DNA of 64,000 nt from Basidiobolus meristosporus CBS 931.73 (taxonomy: Eukaryota; Basidiobolomycota; Basidiobolomycetes; Basidiobolales; Basidiobolaceae). The stretch is from contig MCFE01000078.1 of NCBI GenBank assembly GCA_002104905.1, positions 117,023 through 181,022 of the forward strand. The letters run 5' to 3'. This document shows, piece after piece, positions 23,237 to 35,300 of this stretch (position 1 is the first letter of the stretch; the number at the start of each line of letters is the position of its first letter). The notes under the pieces are model-generated. The model was given only the letters and a program-made list of their open reading frames with translations, was not told the origin of the DNA and ran no database searches. The translations under genes were made by a program, and so were the position numbers.

Positions 23237-23740
23237 TTGCTTACGATATTTCAGGTATATGTGCGAAGTGGTCAACTGACTATTTACTTTAGGGAATCGT
23301 CTGGTAATGATCTTGATCCAAACGGGACGAAATCTGCACCTATCAGTGCTAGAATACTGCATGTTTCAAGAAAATGCTTGGTGATTTTGGCCACCCAGCA
23401 ATACGAGTCGACAAAACAGACAGCAGTCACGTCGGGAAAATTGATGAGTCAAGTTTCGAGTTGGCTGTAATGCCGACAAAGATGAGCGCAGAATGAACTA
23501 CCGCCTAAAGCATCCGTTGCAATTCAACTACAGGTATTGACAACATCACCAACAACAGTTGCCTTGAATACGGATTCCATTCTCGTCTTTCAGATTGGCT
23601 CTCTGCGCTACGGCCAGTCTTTTCGCTTCACCATCATACAACTGATAGGTGCCACATCAGCGAACTCGCATGACTCGCAATTGGACATCAAGTTCAAACA
23701 TGGCGTCCAAGATGCCATGTTACAGTTTGATTTTAGATAA
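23237..23740 (+). CDS. Hypothetical protein fragment, two in-phase exons
   Basis: The segment 23237-23452 can be spliced in phase to 23534-23740 through an 81-nt intron (GTTTCG donor, CTACAG acceptor), giving about 141 residues to a TAA. A possible upstream exon would join at the CAG just before 23255. The second exon carries SILVFQIGSLRYGQS, which faintly recalls the beta-rich segment after the VWA domain in some fungal VWA/U-box proteins. I do not trust that enough to name it. No start can be assigned. It may be the 3' end of a decayed gene. Confidence 0.3.
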
Positions 23741-23808
23741 ATGCAGCTCGCTATCTGCTTTTATCTCCTGATATTTATATACCATTGACCCATTAAAGAG
23801 CATACTTC

Positions 23809-25502
23809 ATGGGTGATAAGTCGCAAGATACACCCCCATCCCCCACGCGTTCATCTTCCACCAAACCCTTAACTGACACTTCATACTGCGATGGCGATGG
23901 TTTCGAAACAAACATGCCCAGTGGTATGCTCTACGAGGATGAGGAGAGCAGCTGCCAAATTGCTATCGCAGAACAGGAGCATGCCGCTCAACGAAAACGT
24001 GACGAAGAAGCCAATATGGCAATGATGAGAGGCACATCCGGAAAAATCTTAGGATTGTGTACTCCTTCAACAGACTCGGACGATCAATCGACCTACTCCG
24101 GATTTGGCCACACAGTCAGACTTCACGCCAAACTGATGCGTGTCCAAGGCGGAGAAGATCAGAAAGTAACCAACATGGAGCTGTTTTTTGATCTGGTTTA
24201 CGTATATGCGAGTAAGTAGCGCTTTACAGCTCTGCTTTGATTACGTGTGAGAGGATGACAGGCAATGCATTGACCTGGACGTTGCATTTATAAAATAGTC
24301 AGCGCCATTTCCGAGACTATGGTCGAGAATCTAGTCTGGGAAACAGTACTCGAGATGCTGATTGTCACACTAGCGGTATGGTGGGCGTGGATCTACACCA
24401 CATGGACCACGAATTGGTAACCCCATTTAACATGCAGAGTAAAGGCCAATTCTTATTGTTACCATCAGGTTCAACCCCGATTCGTATCTGGTGCGGTTGC
24501 TGCTGTTGGCACTCATGCTCGCGAGTCTAATCCTCTCTGCGGTTATTCCAGACGCATTTGACGGGCAAAGTATGTTGTTTGCCTGCATGTTTGTCTTCAT
24601 CCAAGTAGGGCGGACCATTATTGTTGTCATCTGCCTACACGGCCATCGGCTCCAAATGAATTTCATTCGTATCCTGGTCTGGGAGGTTGTGGCCTCCATC
24701 TGCTGGATCGTTGGTGCAGCAGTTGGTGGCACACCTCGGAATATTATATGGGCTGTAGCCGTTGTTATTGATTATATCTCTCCCCGAGCTGGGTTTTATA
24801 CGCCTGGGCTTGGTCGGTCCGTTACTTTGGACTGGACAATACACGGTGGACACATTGCTGGTAGGGCGATTGCTTTTATGGTGATCAGTCATATAAAACT
24901 TATGCTTTCTGCTTGTAGAGCGCTGTTCGTTATTCATTATTATTGCGCTTGGTGAGTCGATTGTGGTTACAGGTGAAGCATTCCGAGAAGCACTTCACGA
25001 CCCCGCTGGCGTGGGGGCGTTCTTTATCGCGTTTCTTGGATCCGTATCTATGTGGTGGATCTATTTTCATTCCAGCTCTACTGAGGCAACTGAATATGTC
25101 GAAAACTCGGATGACCCGGGGAAGATGGGCCGCATGGGTTACACGTATCTACACTGCTTAATGGTAATCGGTATAATTTGGTGCGCAGTTGCCGATCGGC
25201 TCAGCATTGAAGAACCGCGCTTGATACCTGCGCATGAGAACAAGATGACTGATGTGGCCATTATGATCGGAGGGCCCGCCATCTTTGTACTTGGCCACGC
25301 CCTATTTCGCTTGACCTTTAATCCCAAAATCCCTTATGCTCATGTCTGTTCATTTGTGGTCTTGATTTGCCTCACTCCCATGGCTATCCATGTTCCATTA
25401 TGGGGGACAGCCTTGGCAACCACTGCCGTACTACTCTCTCTTGGTATTTATGAATCTTATTGGAGATGTGTTATTGTGCGTGGGCATGTACCTCAAAGCT
25501 AG
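23809..25502 (+). CDS. LtrA-family (low temperature requirement A) membrane protein
   Basis: Exons 23809-24211, 24299-24416, 24469-24860 and 24919-25502 join in phase to 498 aa. The cytosolic N-terminus (about 110 residues) is acidic and Ser-rich. The family hallmarks follow: MELFFDLVYVYAISAI, WWAWIYTTWTTNW, HGGHIAERCSLFIIIALGES and the C-terminal FLGSVSMWWIYFH. About 10-12 membrane helices are expected. LtrA was first defined in Listeria as needed for growth in the cold; fungal homologues are of unknown function. All four exons are needed to rebuild the conserved motifs, which supports the splice sites. Confidence 0.9.
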
Positions 25503-26040
25503 ATATCAAACATTAAATGCAGTATTATGATGATTTTTACACAATGTCATGACTTTGTGTATATCATGCACTTGTTGAATAGTATACCAAGAACATTGTC
25601 ATTCCACAGAGAGCATGTACAGAAGTCAGTATGCTATTGCAGCAGAGCTGGGAAGCTACTAGCCATTGACTACAATATGATACTAATTGAAAACAGATAT
25701 ACTTAAGATAGAGAGAATATGTTTGAGCAAAAGCTTTGCACTGGGAGCAATGCATTTGCTCATCAAGTTGCACATGGTGCATTTTAAGTAAAATGAGCCC
25801 TTTGTGATACTGGAAAATTTTGAAAGAATTGGCAAGATATTACAGAGTATCTGCTACCCAAAGTACTTCTCACAAGCTCCAATCAATATTCATATGCATA
25901 TGCAACAAAACAAATGCAAGGACTGGATGAACTGGACATATATTTATTCAAGTGGCCTTACAAAGTAATTTCTACCACAATTACATTGAAAGCATTTGCT
26001 GCAATATTCTGAGGAGTATTAGAAGTGATGTTGAGAACTA
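25503..26040. other. Intergenic, AT-rich
   Basis: Nothing recognised between the LtrA-like gene and the Copia relic. It may include more decayed transposon sequence. Confidence 0.4.
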
Positions 26041-27560
26041 GTGGACTTACATATTATTCACTTGTAGATTTATTGATCAGGAGTATGGTATTTATACTTT
26101 TGATAAAGTAAGACAAACAAGCATGTATAGTATGTTAAGGAAGATCCCAAGAGTATGTGTGCAATGCTTGGGGTCTTTTCAACAACTTTGAGAAAGGTCA
26201 TAATCTGGGTGCCTGATAATTTGGTGAAAATATTATAAGTGGATCCTGACATGAAATTTGGTCAGGACAGAATGCTAATAACAGAATAATATCTACGTGA
26301 CTAAGTTAGCATGGATATTTAGGTGATAGCTTAATAATTACAACTCAGAATACCATTGCTGTATCAGCTTAATTACAGCTTTCCCAAAAGCAACAACCCA
26401 CAACATCTCAGGTACTTGCTTCACAGAAGACAAGCCTACCATCTTTCCAGGGGGAGATTAGGCCAACTACCACTCATGCCAAACTTGGTAATCAGTTGCT
26501 AATTACTTCCACCAAGAATTGCAACCTAAAGTTTGAAGCAGCAACACAAGCTCAACACCAGCAAAGTACAAACAGAATACTAGCTGAATGCCAACTAAAA
26601 ATCTAATGATTCCAGCTTTGATATTTTTCATAGGGACTGTTTCTATCACATTGACCAACAGAGTAAATCTCTTGATTAGATTTTTCATTTCTGCTGCTTG
26701 GAGCATCTTTGTAGCAATATATTTTTGTCTAAGATATGTTATCTTGGCAGCCAAACATGACTGGTGGGTATCTTCTAATGCCTTCCAAGCATTCTTTGCC
26801 ATTTTGCTGTTAAGCATTGACTTAAGAAATTGTCTTGAACATCAAGGAAAATACAGTCAAAGGCACTTTACTCTTTCTTGTGATACTTTAAGGCTTCTTC
26901 TGCTACACCTTCATGAGGGCATTTATCTCCTGTGACAATATCCCAAAGTCCTCTTTCCTGTGACAGCATCTTTATCTTTGTCTTCCAGACTTGGCAGTTG
27001 AATCCATCCAACTATTCAGCACAGGGAGAAATTTCAGTAAAAGCAGTGGTGGACATCCAGAGAGCAACAGCTTGGGGATTTCAACCTGCTGTCAGAGTAT
27101 TGAAGATATTGGAAGTGGTTGGCAAAACAAGAAGATTATGTGGATTTCAAATAATGATTTATTTTGTGTCAAAGTGGTATTTCTACTTTGACATGGTTTT
27201 GGCAAAACAAGCACGTATAATATGCGTAGGAAGGTTCAAAAAGCATGGGTGCAAAGACAACTTTGAGAATCTTTATGTCCTAGGTACCTGATGTTTTGGT
27301 GAAAATATTCTAAGCAAATCCCAACCAGTAATCTGGTCATAGTTCTCAAAGACTTGTAGAATATGATCTTGGTCACCAAGTTAGGAGAATACTCAAGTAT
27401 ACTACAGAATTTACAACACTGGGAGCATGTTTTAATAGAGAAGATATTGTATGTATATCCTGATAAGGAATTTGGCCAGAATCTCCAAGGTTTGTAGGTA
27501 ATGATCTAAGTGACCAAGTTATGTGAATATATAGGTGTAACTACAAAATTTACCACACAT
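26040..27560 (-). mobile_element. Decayed Copia element (LTR - gag - LTR), same family as 54998
   Basis: Read on the minus strand: an LTR-like block at about 27430-27180, gag remnants at about 27050-26480, and a second LTR-like block at about 26350-26040. The gag piece retains MAKNAWKALEDTHQSC and EMKNLIKRFTLLV, matching KTAKNAWKALEDTYQSC and EMKNLINRITLLV of the element at 54998. Pol is gone. A further LTR-like stretch lies at about 27440-27560. LTR divergence is high, so the insertion is old. It shows the family had been in this subtelomere long before the newer copy. Confidence 0.75.
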
Positions 27561-28376
27561 ACAGACCAGCCACAACACATTGGAGAAGCCAGAGGTTACC
27601 AAGTAGTTTAGAAGATAATTCAATTCCAAGCTAAATTGGCCCTAACTTGGTCAAGCGGCTCCAAACCTTTCATATAACATCTATAATTAGGTAAATGTCA
27701 GCTTGATCAAACTCCAAGGTATGGGATTTGACTATGTACTCTAATTCCCATATTTGTCAATAGAATTTAGCAAAGTAGTAATAGTGACAACTACTTAGGT
27801 TTATTTACTCATGGTTTACTCACATCGAACTAGTCCACTTTGGTTAGATCATATTATAAGAACTTTGAAATATCCATATCATCTCAACACTATTAAAGGA
27901 TAGTACAGCATGGTTCTAGTTGTTACGGAATTGAGTCACATGGTATATACACTCCCAATGACCCTGTTCCAAAACGGTTCTCAATCGTAGCTTGACCAAA
28001 GACGGTTTGGGCATCCTTTCAGTTTGCAACCTCTATGATCAGTACATGGCTTTATCAATTTAGTAACGTTGTGTCTCCGTATCGGTGATTGTATCTCTGG
28101 TGTATAGAAGCTACCGAACCTTCTAGGTAGTGTAATGTATACTTCGAAATCCACGCTCGGCGTGCTCGTTTCAGCGTACACCATTGTAGCTGATCCCAGA
28201 ATTCATTCGACTGAGGTGATTAGTGACTTCCATATCAAGCGTTATCTGGAGGCGAGAATTGAGAATGGCTTATCTGCGTTTTCTGCATTTAATATTGACG
28301 GGTTAGGATGAAGAATATGCACAATGGAATGCGGAAAAAACATATAATCAGGGTTGAAGAATTGATGGTCATCAAA

Positions 28377-31034
28377 ATGAGGTCTACTGTCGCGCTGGTA
28401 GCCAGCGTATTATTTCTCATCAGTGTTGAGGCACTACCGCAGCCACAACTAAATAATGACATCGGTTCTGGAGAAGCACAGCAGTCATCGATATCAACAG
28501 ATAGATATACACCTGTCCCAACCAAGCTGGTGAAGACAGGTATATGCTCTGCGCCACCAGTTCCCGCAGCTTACACCTCAATCAAGCAAAGACCCACCTC
28601 CAAAAGTACGAAAGAAAGCCCAACAGGGAGCACCTTCGCATCCAATCACCTTACTCCCACATCTAAATTGCGGCTATTAACCACACATTCGGTGCAGAAA
28701 AGTGAATGTTTTCGACCACCGATACCCTCAACACAGGCCGCTGAGCCTCGACCCACCTTGAACAATTCAAGCAGGACGGTGAGCGGTACAACTGCATACA
28801 AAGCGTCACCAATACGAACACGTTCGGTGCCGACAAGTGAATGCTCTCAACCACCAGGACCTCCAACATATTCCACCACTAGCACAGCAAATACCGAGAA
28901 GAGCACACATGTGAAGGCAACAGTAGTGCCCTCATATTCTGCGCGGCAGAGCGAATGCTCTCAGCCACCATCACCCCCAACGTACGCCTCCATTAATCCT
29001 AGACCTACTGCAAAGAGCACTAACGGACTGGAATCCAGAAGCAACATTGAATCCAAGCATGTTACTTCTACACCCAGGGTGTCACTATTGCCAAACCACT
29101 CAGTACAGCAAACCGAATGCTCACAACCACCCGCTCCCCCAGCGTATACTTCCGTTAAACCTGGACCTGCTGAAAAGAGCGCTCAGGAAAGGGTAACAGG
29201 GAGTGAAATCGATTCGAAGCGTCCCACTTCTACATCCAAAGCGCCACTAGTGCCCACACACTCAGCGAAGCAAAGTAAATGCTCACAACCGCCTGCACCC
29301 CCAACGTATACCTCCTCAAGGCTTGGACCTACCGTAAAGAGCGCTCAAGTTAAGCCAACAAGGAGTGGAGTCGACCCAATGCACGGTACTCTTATGTCAA
29401 AAGCGTCACTAGTACCCACGCATTCTGAGCATCAGACCAGGTGCTTGAAGCCACCAGCCCCCCAAACGTATACTTCCCTTGAGCCGAGATCCACTGCACA
29501 GAGCACTCACCGGCTGGCCTCCAGAAGCAACATTGATTCCCCGCATGTTGCTTCTACATCCGTGGTTCCACTAGTGCCCACGCACTCTGTGCAGCAAAGC
29601 GAATGTTCACCGCCACCGGCTCCCCCAACCTATACTTCCATTAAACGTAGCCCTACTGTAAAGAGCGCTCAGGCAAAGGTAACAGGGAGTGAAATCAATC
29701 CGAAGCATGCTACTTCTACATCCACAGCGCCATTAGTGCCCACGCACCATGGGCAGCAAAGCGAGTGCTCACAGCCACCTGCTCCCCCAGCGTATACTAC
29801 CATTAAGCCTAGACCTACTGCTGAGAGCACTCAAAGAAGAGTACCAGGGAGTGAAGTCAATTTCAGGCATGCTTCTTCTGTGTTCAAGACTTCAGTGGTG
29901 CCCACGCATTCTGTGCAGCAGAGCGAATGTTCACCGCCACCAGCTCCCTCAACTTATGCTTCCATTAAGCCAAGACCTACCGCCAAGAGCGCTCATAGAA
30001 TAACAACAGAGGGTGTAATTGATGCCAAGCATGCTTCTTCTGCGTCCCAGACTTCATCAGCCCCCCAAACGTATACTTCCATTAAGCCGAGATCCACTGC
30101 AGAGAGCACTCACCGGCTGGCCTCCAGAAGCAACATTGATTCCCCGCATGTTGCTTCTACATCCCAGGCTTCACTATTGCCCACGCATTCTGTGCAGCAA
30201 AGCAAATGCTCACCACCACCGGCTCCCCCAACGTATACCTCCTTTAAGCCTATACCTACCGTAAAAGGCACCCAAACAGTGGCAACAGAGAGCGAGGTCG
30301 ACTCTATACACGCATCTCCTACTTCAAAGGCCTCACTAGTACCCACGCATTCTGAGCATCAGACCAACTGCTCGCAGCCACCTGCTCCCCCGACGTATAC
30401 CTCCATTAAACCTAGACCTAGTGCAAAGAGCGCCAAGGGAAGAGCAGGAGGGAGTGAAGTCAATTCGAAGCATGCTGCTTCTACATCCAAAGCGCCACTG
30501 GTGCCCATGCACTCAGAGAAGCAAACTGAATGCTCACAGCCACCTGCGCCCCCAACGTATACTTCCATTAAGCCTGGACCGACCGTAAAGAGCACTCAAG
30601 GAGGGGTGACAGGGAATGAAGCCGATACCATGCACGCTACTTCTACATCGAAAGCGTCACCAGTACCTACCCATTCCGAGAGCCAGAGCAACTGCTCACA
30701 GCCGCCCACCCCACCTATTCATACTTCCATTATGTCTAGTCCTACTGCAAAGAGTACTCAGAGAAGGGCCACAGGGAGTGACATTGGTTCCAGGCATGCC
30801 ACTTCTACGTCCGAAGGCAAATTGGTGCCTACACCATCGGTCAAGCAAAGTGAAAGCGCTCAATCTACTTTGCCCTCAACACATGCCACTGGACCTGCTA
30901 TGAAGAGCCCCGGTGACAGGACCACCACTATTTCTACGCCCAAAGTGCCATCAATGCCGACACATTCGGCGCAGAATAGTGAGTGCCCTCAACCACCTAC
31001 ACCACCAACGTACGTTGCTGAGCCGTCCCTATGA
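28377..31034 (+). CDS. Secreted Ser/Thr/Pro-rich 54-residue-repeat protein, copy 1
   Basis: About 885 aa from the chosen start. MRSTVALVASVLFLISVEA is a clear signal peptide; the frame is open back to 28308 but unit 3 has a frameshift there, so translation from 28377 (or MVIK at 28365) is likelier. After the signal come about 16 imperfect 54-residue repeats with the core CSQPPAPPTYTSIKPRPTAK, a variable acidic-polar middle and PTHSxQQSE. Each repeat has one cysteine. No membrane helix or GPI signal follows. Heavy O-mannosylation and a wall or mucin-like role are inference. Relative to copy 4 an AGA-to-TGA change removes the last 22 residues. One repeat is duplicated and 45 nt near the N-terminus are deleted relative to copy 2. 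Confidence 0.8.
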   Translation: MRSTVALVASVLFLISVEALPQPQLNNDIGSGEAQQSSISTDRYTPVPTKLVKTGICSAPPVPAAYTSIKQRPTSKSTKESPTGSTFASNHLTPTSKLRLLTTHSVQKSECFRPPIPSTQAAEPRPTLNNSSRTVSGTTAYKASPIRTRSVPTSECSQPPGPPTYSTTSTANTEKSTHVKATVVPSYSARQSECSQPPSPPTYASINPRPTAKSTNGLESRSNIESKHVTSTPRVSLLPNHSVQQTECSQPPAPPAYTSVKPGPAEKSAQERVTGSEIDSKRPTSTSKAPLVPTHSAKQSKCSQPPAPPTYTSSRLGPTVKSAQVKPTRSGVDPMHGTLMSKASLVPTHSEHQTRCLKPPAPQTYTSLEPRSTAQSTHRLASRSNIDSPHVASTSVVPLVPTHSVQQSECSPPPAPPTYTSIKRSPTVKSAQAKVTGSEINPKHATSTSTAPLVPTHHGQQSECSQPPAPPAYTTIKPRPTAESTQRRVPGSEVNFRHASSVFKTSVVPTHSVQQSECSPPPAPSTYASIKPRPTAKSAHRITTEGVIDAKHASSASQTSSAPQTYTSIKPRSTAESTHRLASRSNIDSPHVASTSQASLLPTHSVQQSKCSPPPAPPTYTSFKPIPTVKGTQTVATESEVDSIHASPTSKASLVPTHSEHQTNCSQPPAPPTYTSIKPRPSAKSAKGRAGGSEVNSKHAASTSKAPLVPMHSEKQTECSQPPAPPTYTSIKPGPTVKSTQGGVTGNEADTMHATSTSKASPVPTHSESQSNCSQPPTPPIHTSIMSSPTAKSTQRRATGSDIGSRHATSTSEGKLVPTPSVKQSESAQSTLPSTHATGPAMKSPGDRTTTISTPKVPSMPTHSAQNSECPQPPTPPTYVAEPSL

Positions 31035-31494
31035 AGCGGTAGTGGGAAGTCTAAGGCTAGTGATAGCAATACGCTGCGTCCAAAGCAATAGTGCTCACGC
31101 TCCCTTACTCTGCAGAAAAGTGTATGGTGCCAGTCACGTTTACCCCCACTAAGCTTGAGTGTATCTTGGAGTGGACTATGTCCATCACTGGTACAGAAAT
31201 CATGGGTATAGAAAAAGCGATTTAATAAATACACCAAGCAATTTTAGGATATCAACTAACTACTTCGTCAACGATGTGCTGCGTGCCATTGAGGAAACAA
31301 AATGTGGTCTGGGTTATGTTGATTGATCCCAAAATACAGGTTTTCCTAAGATATCCAAGCGAAATGGAGTAGTGATTAGTCGGCATCAGCGTCTCTCATT
31401 GGGCATGCACTGAGTGATGGAGTAATTCAGAGTGATTAATAATTGATATCTAGTGTTTATTAATGATTGATGTACAGCGTATATTGGTGGAAAT

Positions 31495-32301
31495 TCAAGC
31501 TTTGTTGAACTTGTCGGTGAATGTGTTAACTGTGCAGTAATTGTAAGAATACCAACTGGCGTCATTACGGTTGCAGTACTGGGAAGTCTTGTTGTATCCG
31601 CCCACTGACATCCATGTACCAACACCGTTGTTAGTGATTCCGTAGCCCCAGCATTGGGATTGGTCAACTTGTGTGAAGTCCATGTAGAAGCCGAAGTTGG
31701 GGTAGTTGAAGTCATCGTCCAGCACGCGGTAGGTCATTTCACTGAAGATCCCGGCGGCCATTTGGTTAGTTGGATTCAATATCTTTTGGACCATCTGGTA
31801 ATCCGATAGCAAGTTGTAGCGGCCAAAGTTGCGTCCTCGAATGCTGCTGACGAGCTGCCATTCACTTCCGTCCTTGACATAGGTGGTGAATACGGCATCA
31901 TTGTGAATGAATTCAAGATCAAGTCGGAGGCGGTACTGAACCCCAGCGCGCCAATCGAATGGGATACCAGCATTGATCCAGCCAGAGCCGGTGGAATCTC
32001 CATTTTCACCCACTTTCACCAGCTCCACCGAGGTGTCACCCCCGTTGTTATTCATCCAGAACCTGAGTGATTTTTTGTCGTTATAGTCGTTGGCAAGGTA
32101 GAAGCTGCCGATGTTGAAGTGGAAAGCGACCCACTGAGCTGACTGGACATCATAGCCTTGCGGGACCTCAAGGTTGGTCTCGACTCTGACAATGGGTGGA
32201 ATATTACCCTCCGGGAAGTAGACGTAGTTCAGCAGATTCGATGCCTTTGCCAGCATCGGCAGGATGGTAATGGCACCGGCGAGGATAGTCTTGAACAGCA
32301 T
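31495..32301 (-). CDS. 268-aa secreted protein of unknown family, copy 1
   Basis: An intronless gene with a signal peptide (residues 1-20, cleavage likely after LAKA). The mature part is rich in aromatic residues and beta-strand-like segments (VAFHFNIGSFYL, GVQYRLRLDLEFI, AVFTTYVKDGSEW, FGFYMDFTQVDQSQCWGYG) and has three cysteines. I do not recognise it for certain; the middle resembles DUF3472-type jelly-roll domains, which is a guess. It converges on the repeat-protein gene 460 bp away. A TATA box lies 33-42 bp upstream of the ATG. Copy 1 differs from the others mainly at its C-terminus (NYCTVNTFTDKF). Confidence 0.85.
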   Translation of the reverse strand: MLFKTILAGAITILPMLAKASNLLNYVYFPEGNIPPIVRVETNLEVPQGYDVQSAQWVAFHFNIGSFYLANDYNDKKSLRFWMNNNGGDTSVELVKVGENGDSTGSGWINAGIPFDWRAGVQYRLRLDLEFIHNDAVFTTYVKDGSEWQLVSSIRGRNFGRYNLLSDYQMVQKILNPTNQMAAGIFSEMTYRVLDDDFNYPNFGFYMDFTQVDQSQCWGYGITNNGVGTWMSVGGYNKTSQYCNRNDASWYSYNYCTVNTFTDKFNKA

Positions 32302-32321
32302 TTTGATGGTGCTTGATTATC

Positions 32322-32343
32322 CTCGTCGACGAGTTTATATATA
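32322..32343 (-). promoter_or_regulatory. 12-bp palindrome and TATA box before copy 1 of the 268-aa gene
   Basis: TATATATAAA (minus strand, 32343-32334) is followed by the perfect palindrome CTCGTCGACGAG (32333-32322), then 20 bp to the ATG. The same arrangement occurs at 39686-39707 and 46481-46502; unit 4 keeps the TATA box (53510-53519) but the palindrome is mutated. Confidence 0.55.
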
Positions 32344-35300
32344 CGAGTCCTAATGCGATGGCTTCCGTTTATGACTTTGGATCTATTCATGCCCTTGTTT
32401 AGAAGATGAACCGTCAATGCCGTTATCAGGCTGTTTATCAGAACGAGCTCTTGGAAGGGAATAAATCCTCACCTATCTGCCTGAATTAATCAGAGATCAT
32501 TGTTCGGAAACTTCCTTCCGTGTGATTAGCAACATTCTAATGTCCAACTTTGGGCACTCTTCTACGTAGATTATGCGCCTTGGAATTTCTCTGGATTACC
32601 ACCCCTTCCAGCTTATCTTTGTTTCATATAAATATAATAATACGAGAGTCGTTCCCATCACTGGAGGAGAATTGAGCACTCCATATGGAGGACAGTGGTC
32701 CAAGGACTCGGATGTTTTCCATGTATGATCATTAGTAAATATATCTGCGATAAATTAAGCAATTGATTCCAGATCTGTGATAGTGTCGGAAGTTATTACC
32801 TGATTCATCAAGCATTCATTTGTGAAATGCCCAGACTTCTGCAGTAAAAACCCATCTAGAGCTCACTAATCAGGAAAAGCTATTCCAAATAACGAAAATT
32901 AGAGTGAGCCATCCCAATTGAAACCAGCCGGAATAGATTGCCCTAATTCGATGTGATGCTGAATGAAACGGGCAAGTGTTTGGCTTTCATTGCTCATCAG
33001 TAAAGCTCCGATTGTTCTATATGCTGTGATACCCATCTTCATAAATATATTAGAAATCAATCGAACGTCCTCTTAGAGGTTTAGAAGAGTTGCAGAAGGA
33101 CGGAATGGTGATAACTTCTTCAAAGCTTAAAATGGCCAGGAAGCTTTGAATGTACCCTTCTATGGCGCATTTCTTATTTGTTTTTCTCAAAAATAGCTTC
33201 ACATGTTTGCACCTTATTCTTGTCCTGAAAAGTGAAAATACTCCTAAATCGCATGGCAACCGCCAACATTCACATTATCCAGAAGACACACACTACACTC
33301 TCAACTTCCATGTAGTACTTTGCAGATGAAATAAACATCAATTGACTAGGCAGTGAGTGAGACTGATCAGCAATAGAAGCTCATCCTTTAGCAGACACTA
33401 AGAAACCATAATCACATCCGCAATTTAGTATTGAAGGCATGAAGTATATGCAAATTGGTACATGTGTTATAAGCAATCGGGTATTGCACCCTCCACATGT
33501 TGTTTGATCCGTAGAAAATATTGCCATTGCTAAAACCTGAAATCGGCTTTAAATTGATTACTCTAGTTGTTTTACATACAGACGTTAAGTGAGCGATCCA
33601 TGTTCTTTTGCGGCTCGGCGACACTTCCCACCATCATTGTAGCAAACTAGCATGATCTGTGATGGCAAAGGTTGGGAAACTACAGATTACTTGGGAGCAA
33701 TGTGATTCAAAAGAGAGCGCTCGTGGCTACTCCCCATCATACCTCCTGGAAACTGATTTGAAACGAGATTAACCAAGTTAGTCTGGTCCTCTTCGGTCTC
33801 AACTGCGCCTACGCAAGTAGCTGTCCATATTTCATGATGGAGGTAGTCAAAATGGCTTAAAAAGCAAGGGGAGATAAACCCAACAAGGCTGCAATGGTAT
33901 GACAGTACTCCTGTACAATCAATAACAGCTTGAAACAGAAATAGACCCAGGTTGCTTCGAGACGCCACCGAGTCCTAAGGTCACCTGAAACAGTCGAGCC
34001 AGTAGTAACAATAGCATGGGCCTAGACCATAAAGACCAAAATAGTCTGCTTCCATTAGCTTGGATTCAACGCATGGACCTGGCAGAAATGCGCGGATCAC
34101 CCCACCACTCATACAGCAACTGATTAACCTGTTTAGTTCAATAACAATCGCAGTGAGCTTGTTTGCTTCGATACAGCTCGTGATTAGCTTAATTTTCCGG
34201 ACAAAATGATGATAAACTTCCGTACTGGATGCCACCCATCGAAATCCGCTACACACTGTTCTGGATTACTATCCTTGGAATATCTGGCCGAATCTTTTGC
34301 TAATCTCAAAATGGCACGCTGTAAAATTATTTCAACCTGAACCGGCCCGAAGTTTTATCATCTGGATTCTGTTAGCCAAGTCACGTTATTTCCACAACCG
34401 GGATCTCATAAGTTGGGAGTGGCCATTTATGATTGGTATGCATGCTGATGAAAGCCCGAACTATCGCACATGTCAACACTACCCCCTGAACTTGGGAAAA
34501 ATGACATTTGGAGTCTGGGAGTCAATCGTATGCTTTCTATAGTGTGACTTTTACTTCTGCAGAAAATCATTAAGTTATACGTTTAAACGAGCCATCTCAG
34601 TGTAGCGCTAAGAAAGTAGAGGAAGGTCACATGTCCACTCGGCCATATCGTGTAAGGATGGAGTGTTCTGGAAGAATATGAAAAATTAAAATAGGCTATG
34701 TTAACACACAAATGTAAAGCGATAACATTATCATAGGTGGCTATCATATAACAATGCGCTTCCATTGCATGTTGAGTTGGGGATGCGAAATAAAAGGATA
34801 TGGTGTCTTTAAGGGAATGTTAATCACCAATCGCCAAGATATTTATTTCAATCAATAAGATCAACGAAGTCTGGTATCATTGAGGTATTTCTTTACAAGT
34901 AAATGCAGAGATAAATGGTGATGAGAAAGCTGATTTAGATTGTGGTAGGAGCGAAGTGTCCTGCAAAAGAAAAAGTACAAGACCCAAATGTTGACCAAAG
35001 ATAGGTAAACTACCATAAACCCAACTTACTCGAATATTAGGAATAAGCTGCTAATTTAATGCTCAGGGGACAAGACCAAAAAGAATGCATGAAATGCAAT
35101 GGAAGAAACCTGTCATACATCATCACCGCAAGCTGAGAGCCTTATAGTTATACTTCTATTGCATAATATATTAAGCCCGAAAACGCTTACATCATATTTC
35201 ACTCGCAGCTTACCTGGATCGAACCATTCCACTTTGATTAGATCCAATTTTATGAATTCTGAAATATCCACATCATCTCACCACTATTAAAGGATAGTGC

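Larger units (their letters stand above)
27820..35200. repeat. Subtelomeric tandem unit 1
   Basis: First of four tandem units. It carries a repeat-protein gene (+) and a 268-aa secreted protein gene (-), then about 2.9 kb of conserved non-coding sequence. The left boundary is where similarity to units 2 and 4 begins. It shares many diagnostic differences with unit 2 (for example the premature stop in the repeat protein). Confidence 0.85.

Noticed and set aside
30019-30903. Several 80-180 codon frames on both strands inside the repeat-protein genes
   Set aside because: They are shadows of the 162-bp coding repeat, open because the repeat lacks stops in other frames.
33050-33624. Small ORFs conserved between units 1 and 2 (about 70 codons)
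   Set aside because: They lie in near-identical duplicated DNA, so conservation is expected, and they are not kept in units 3 and 4.
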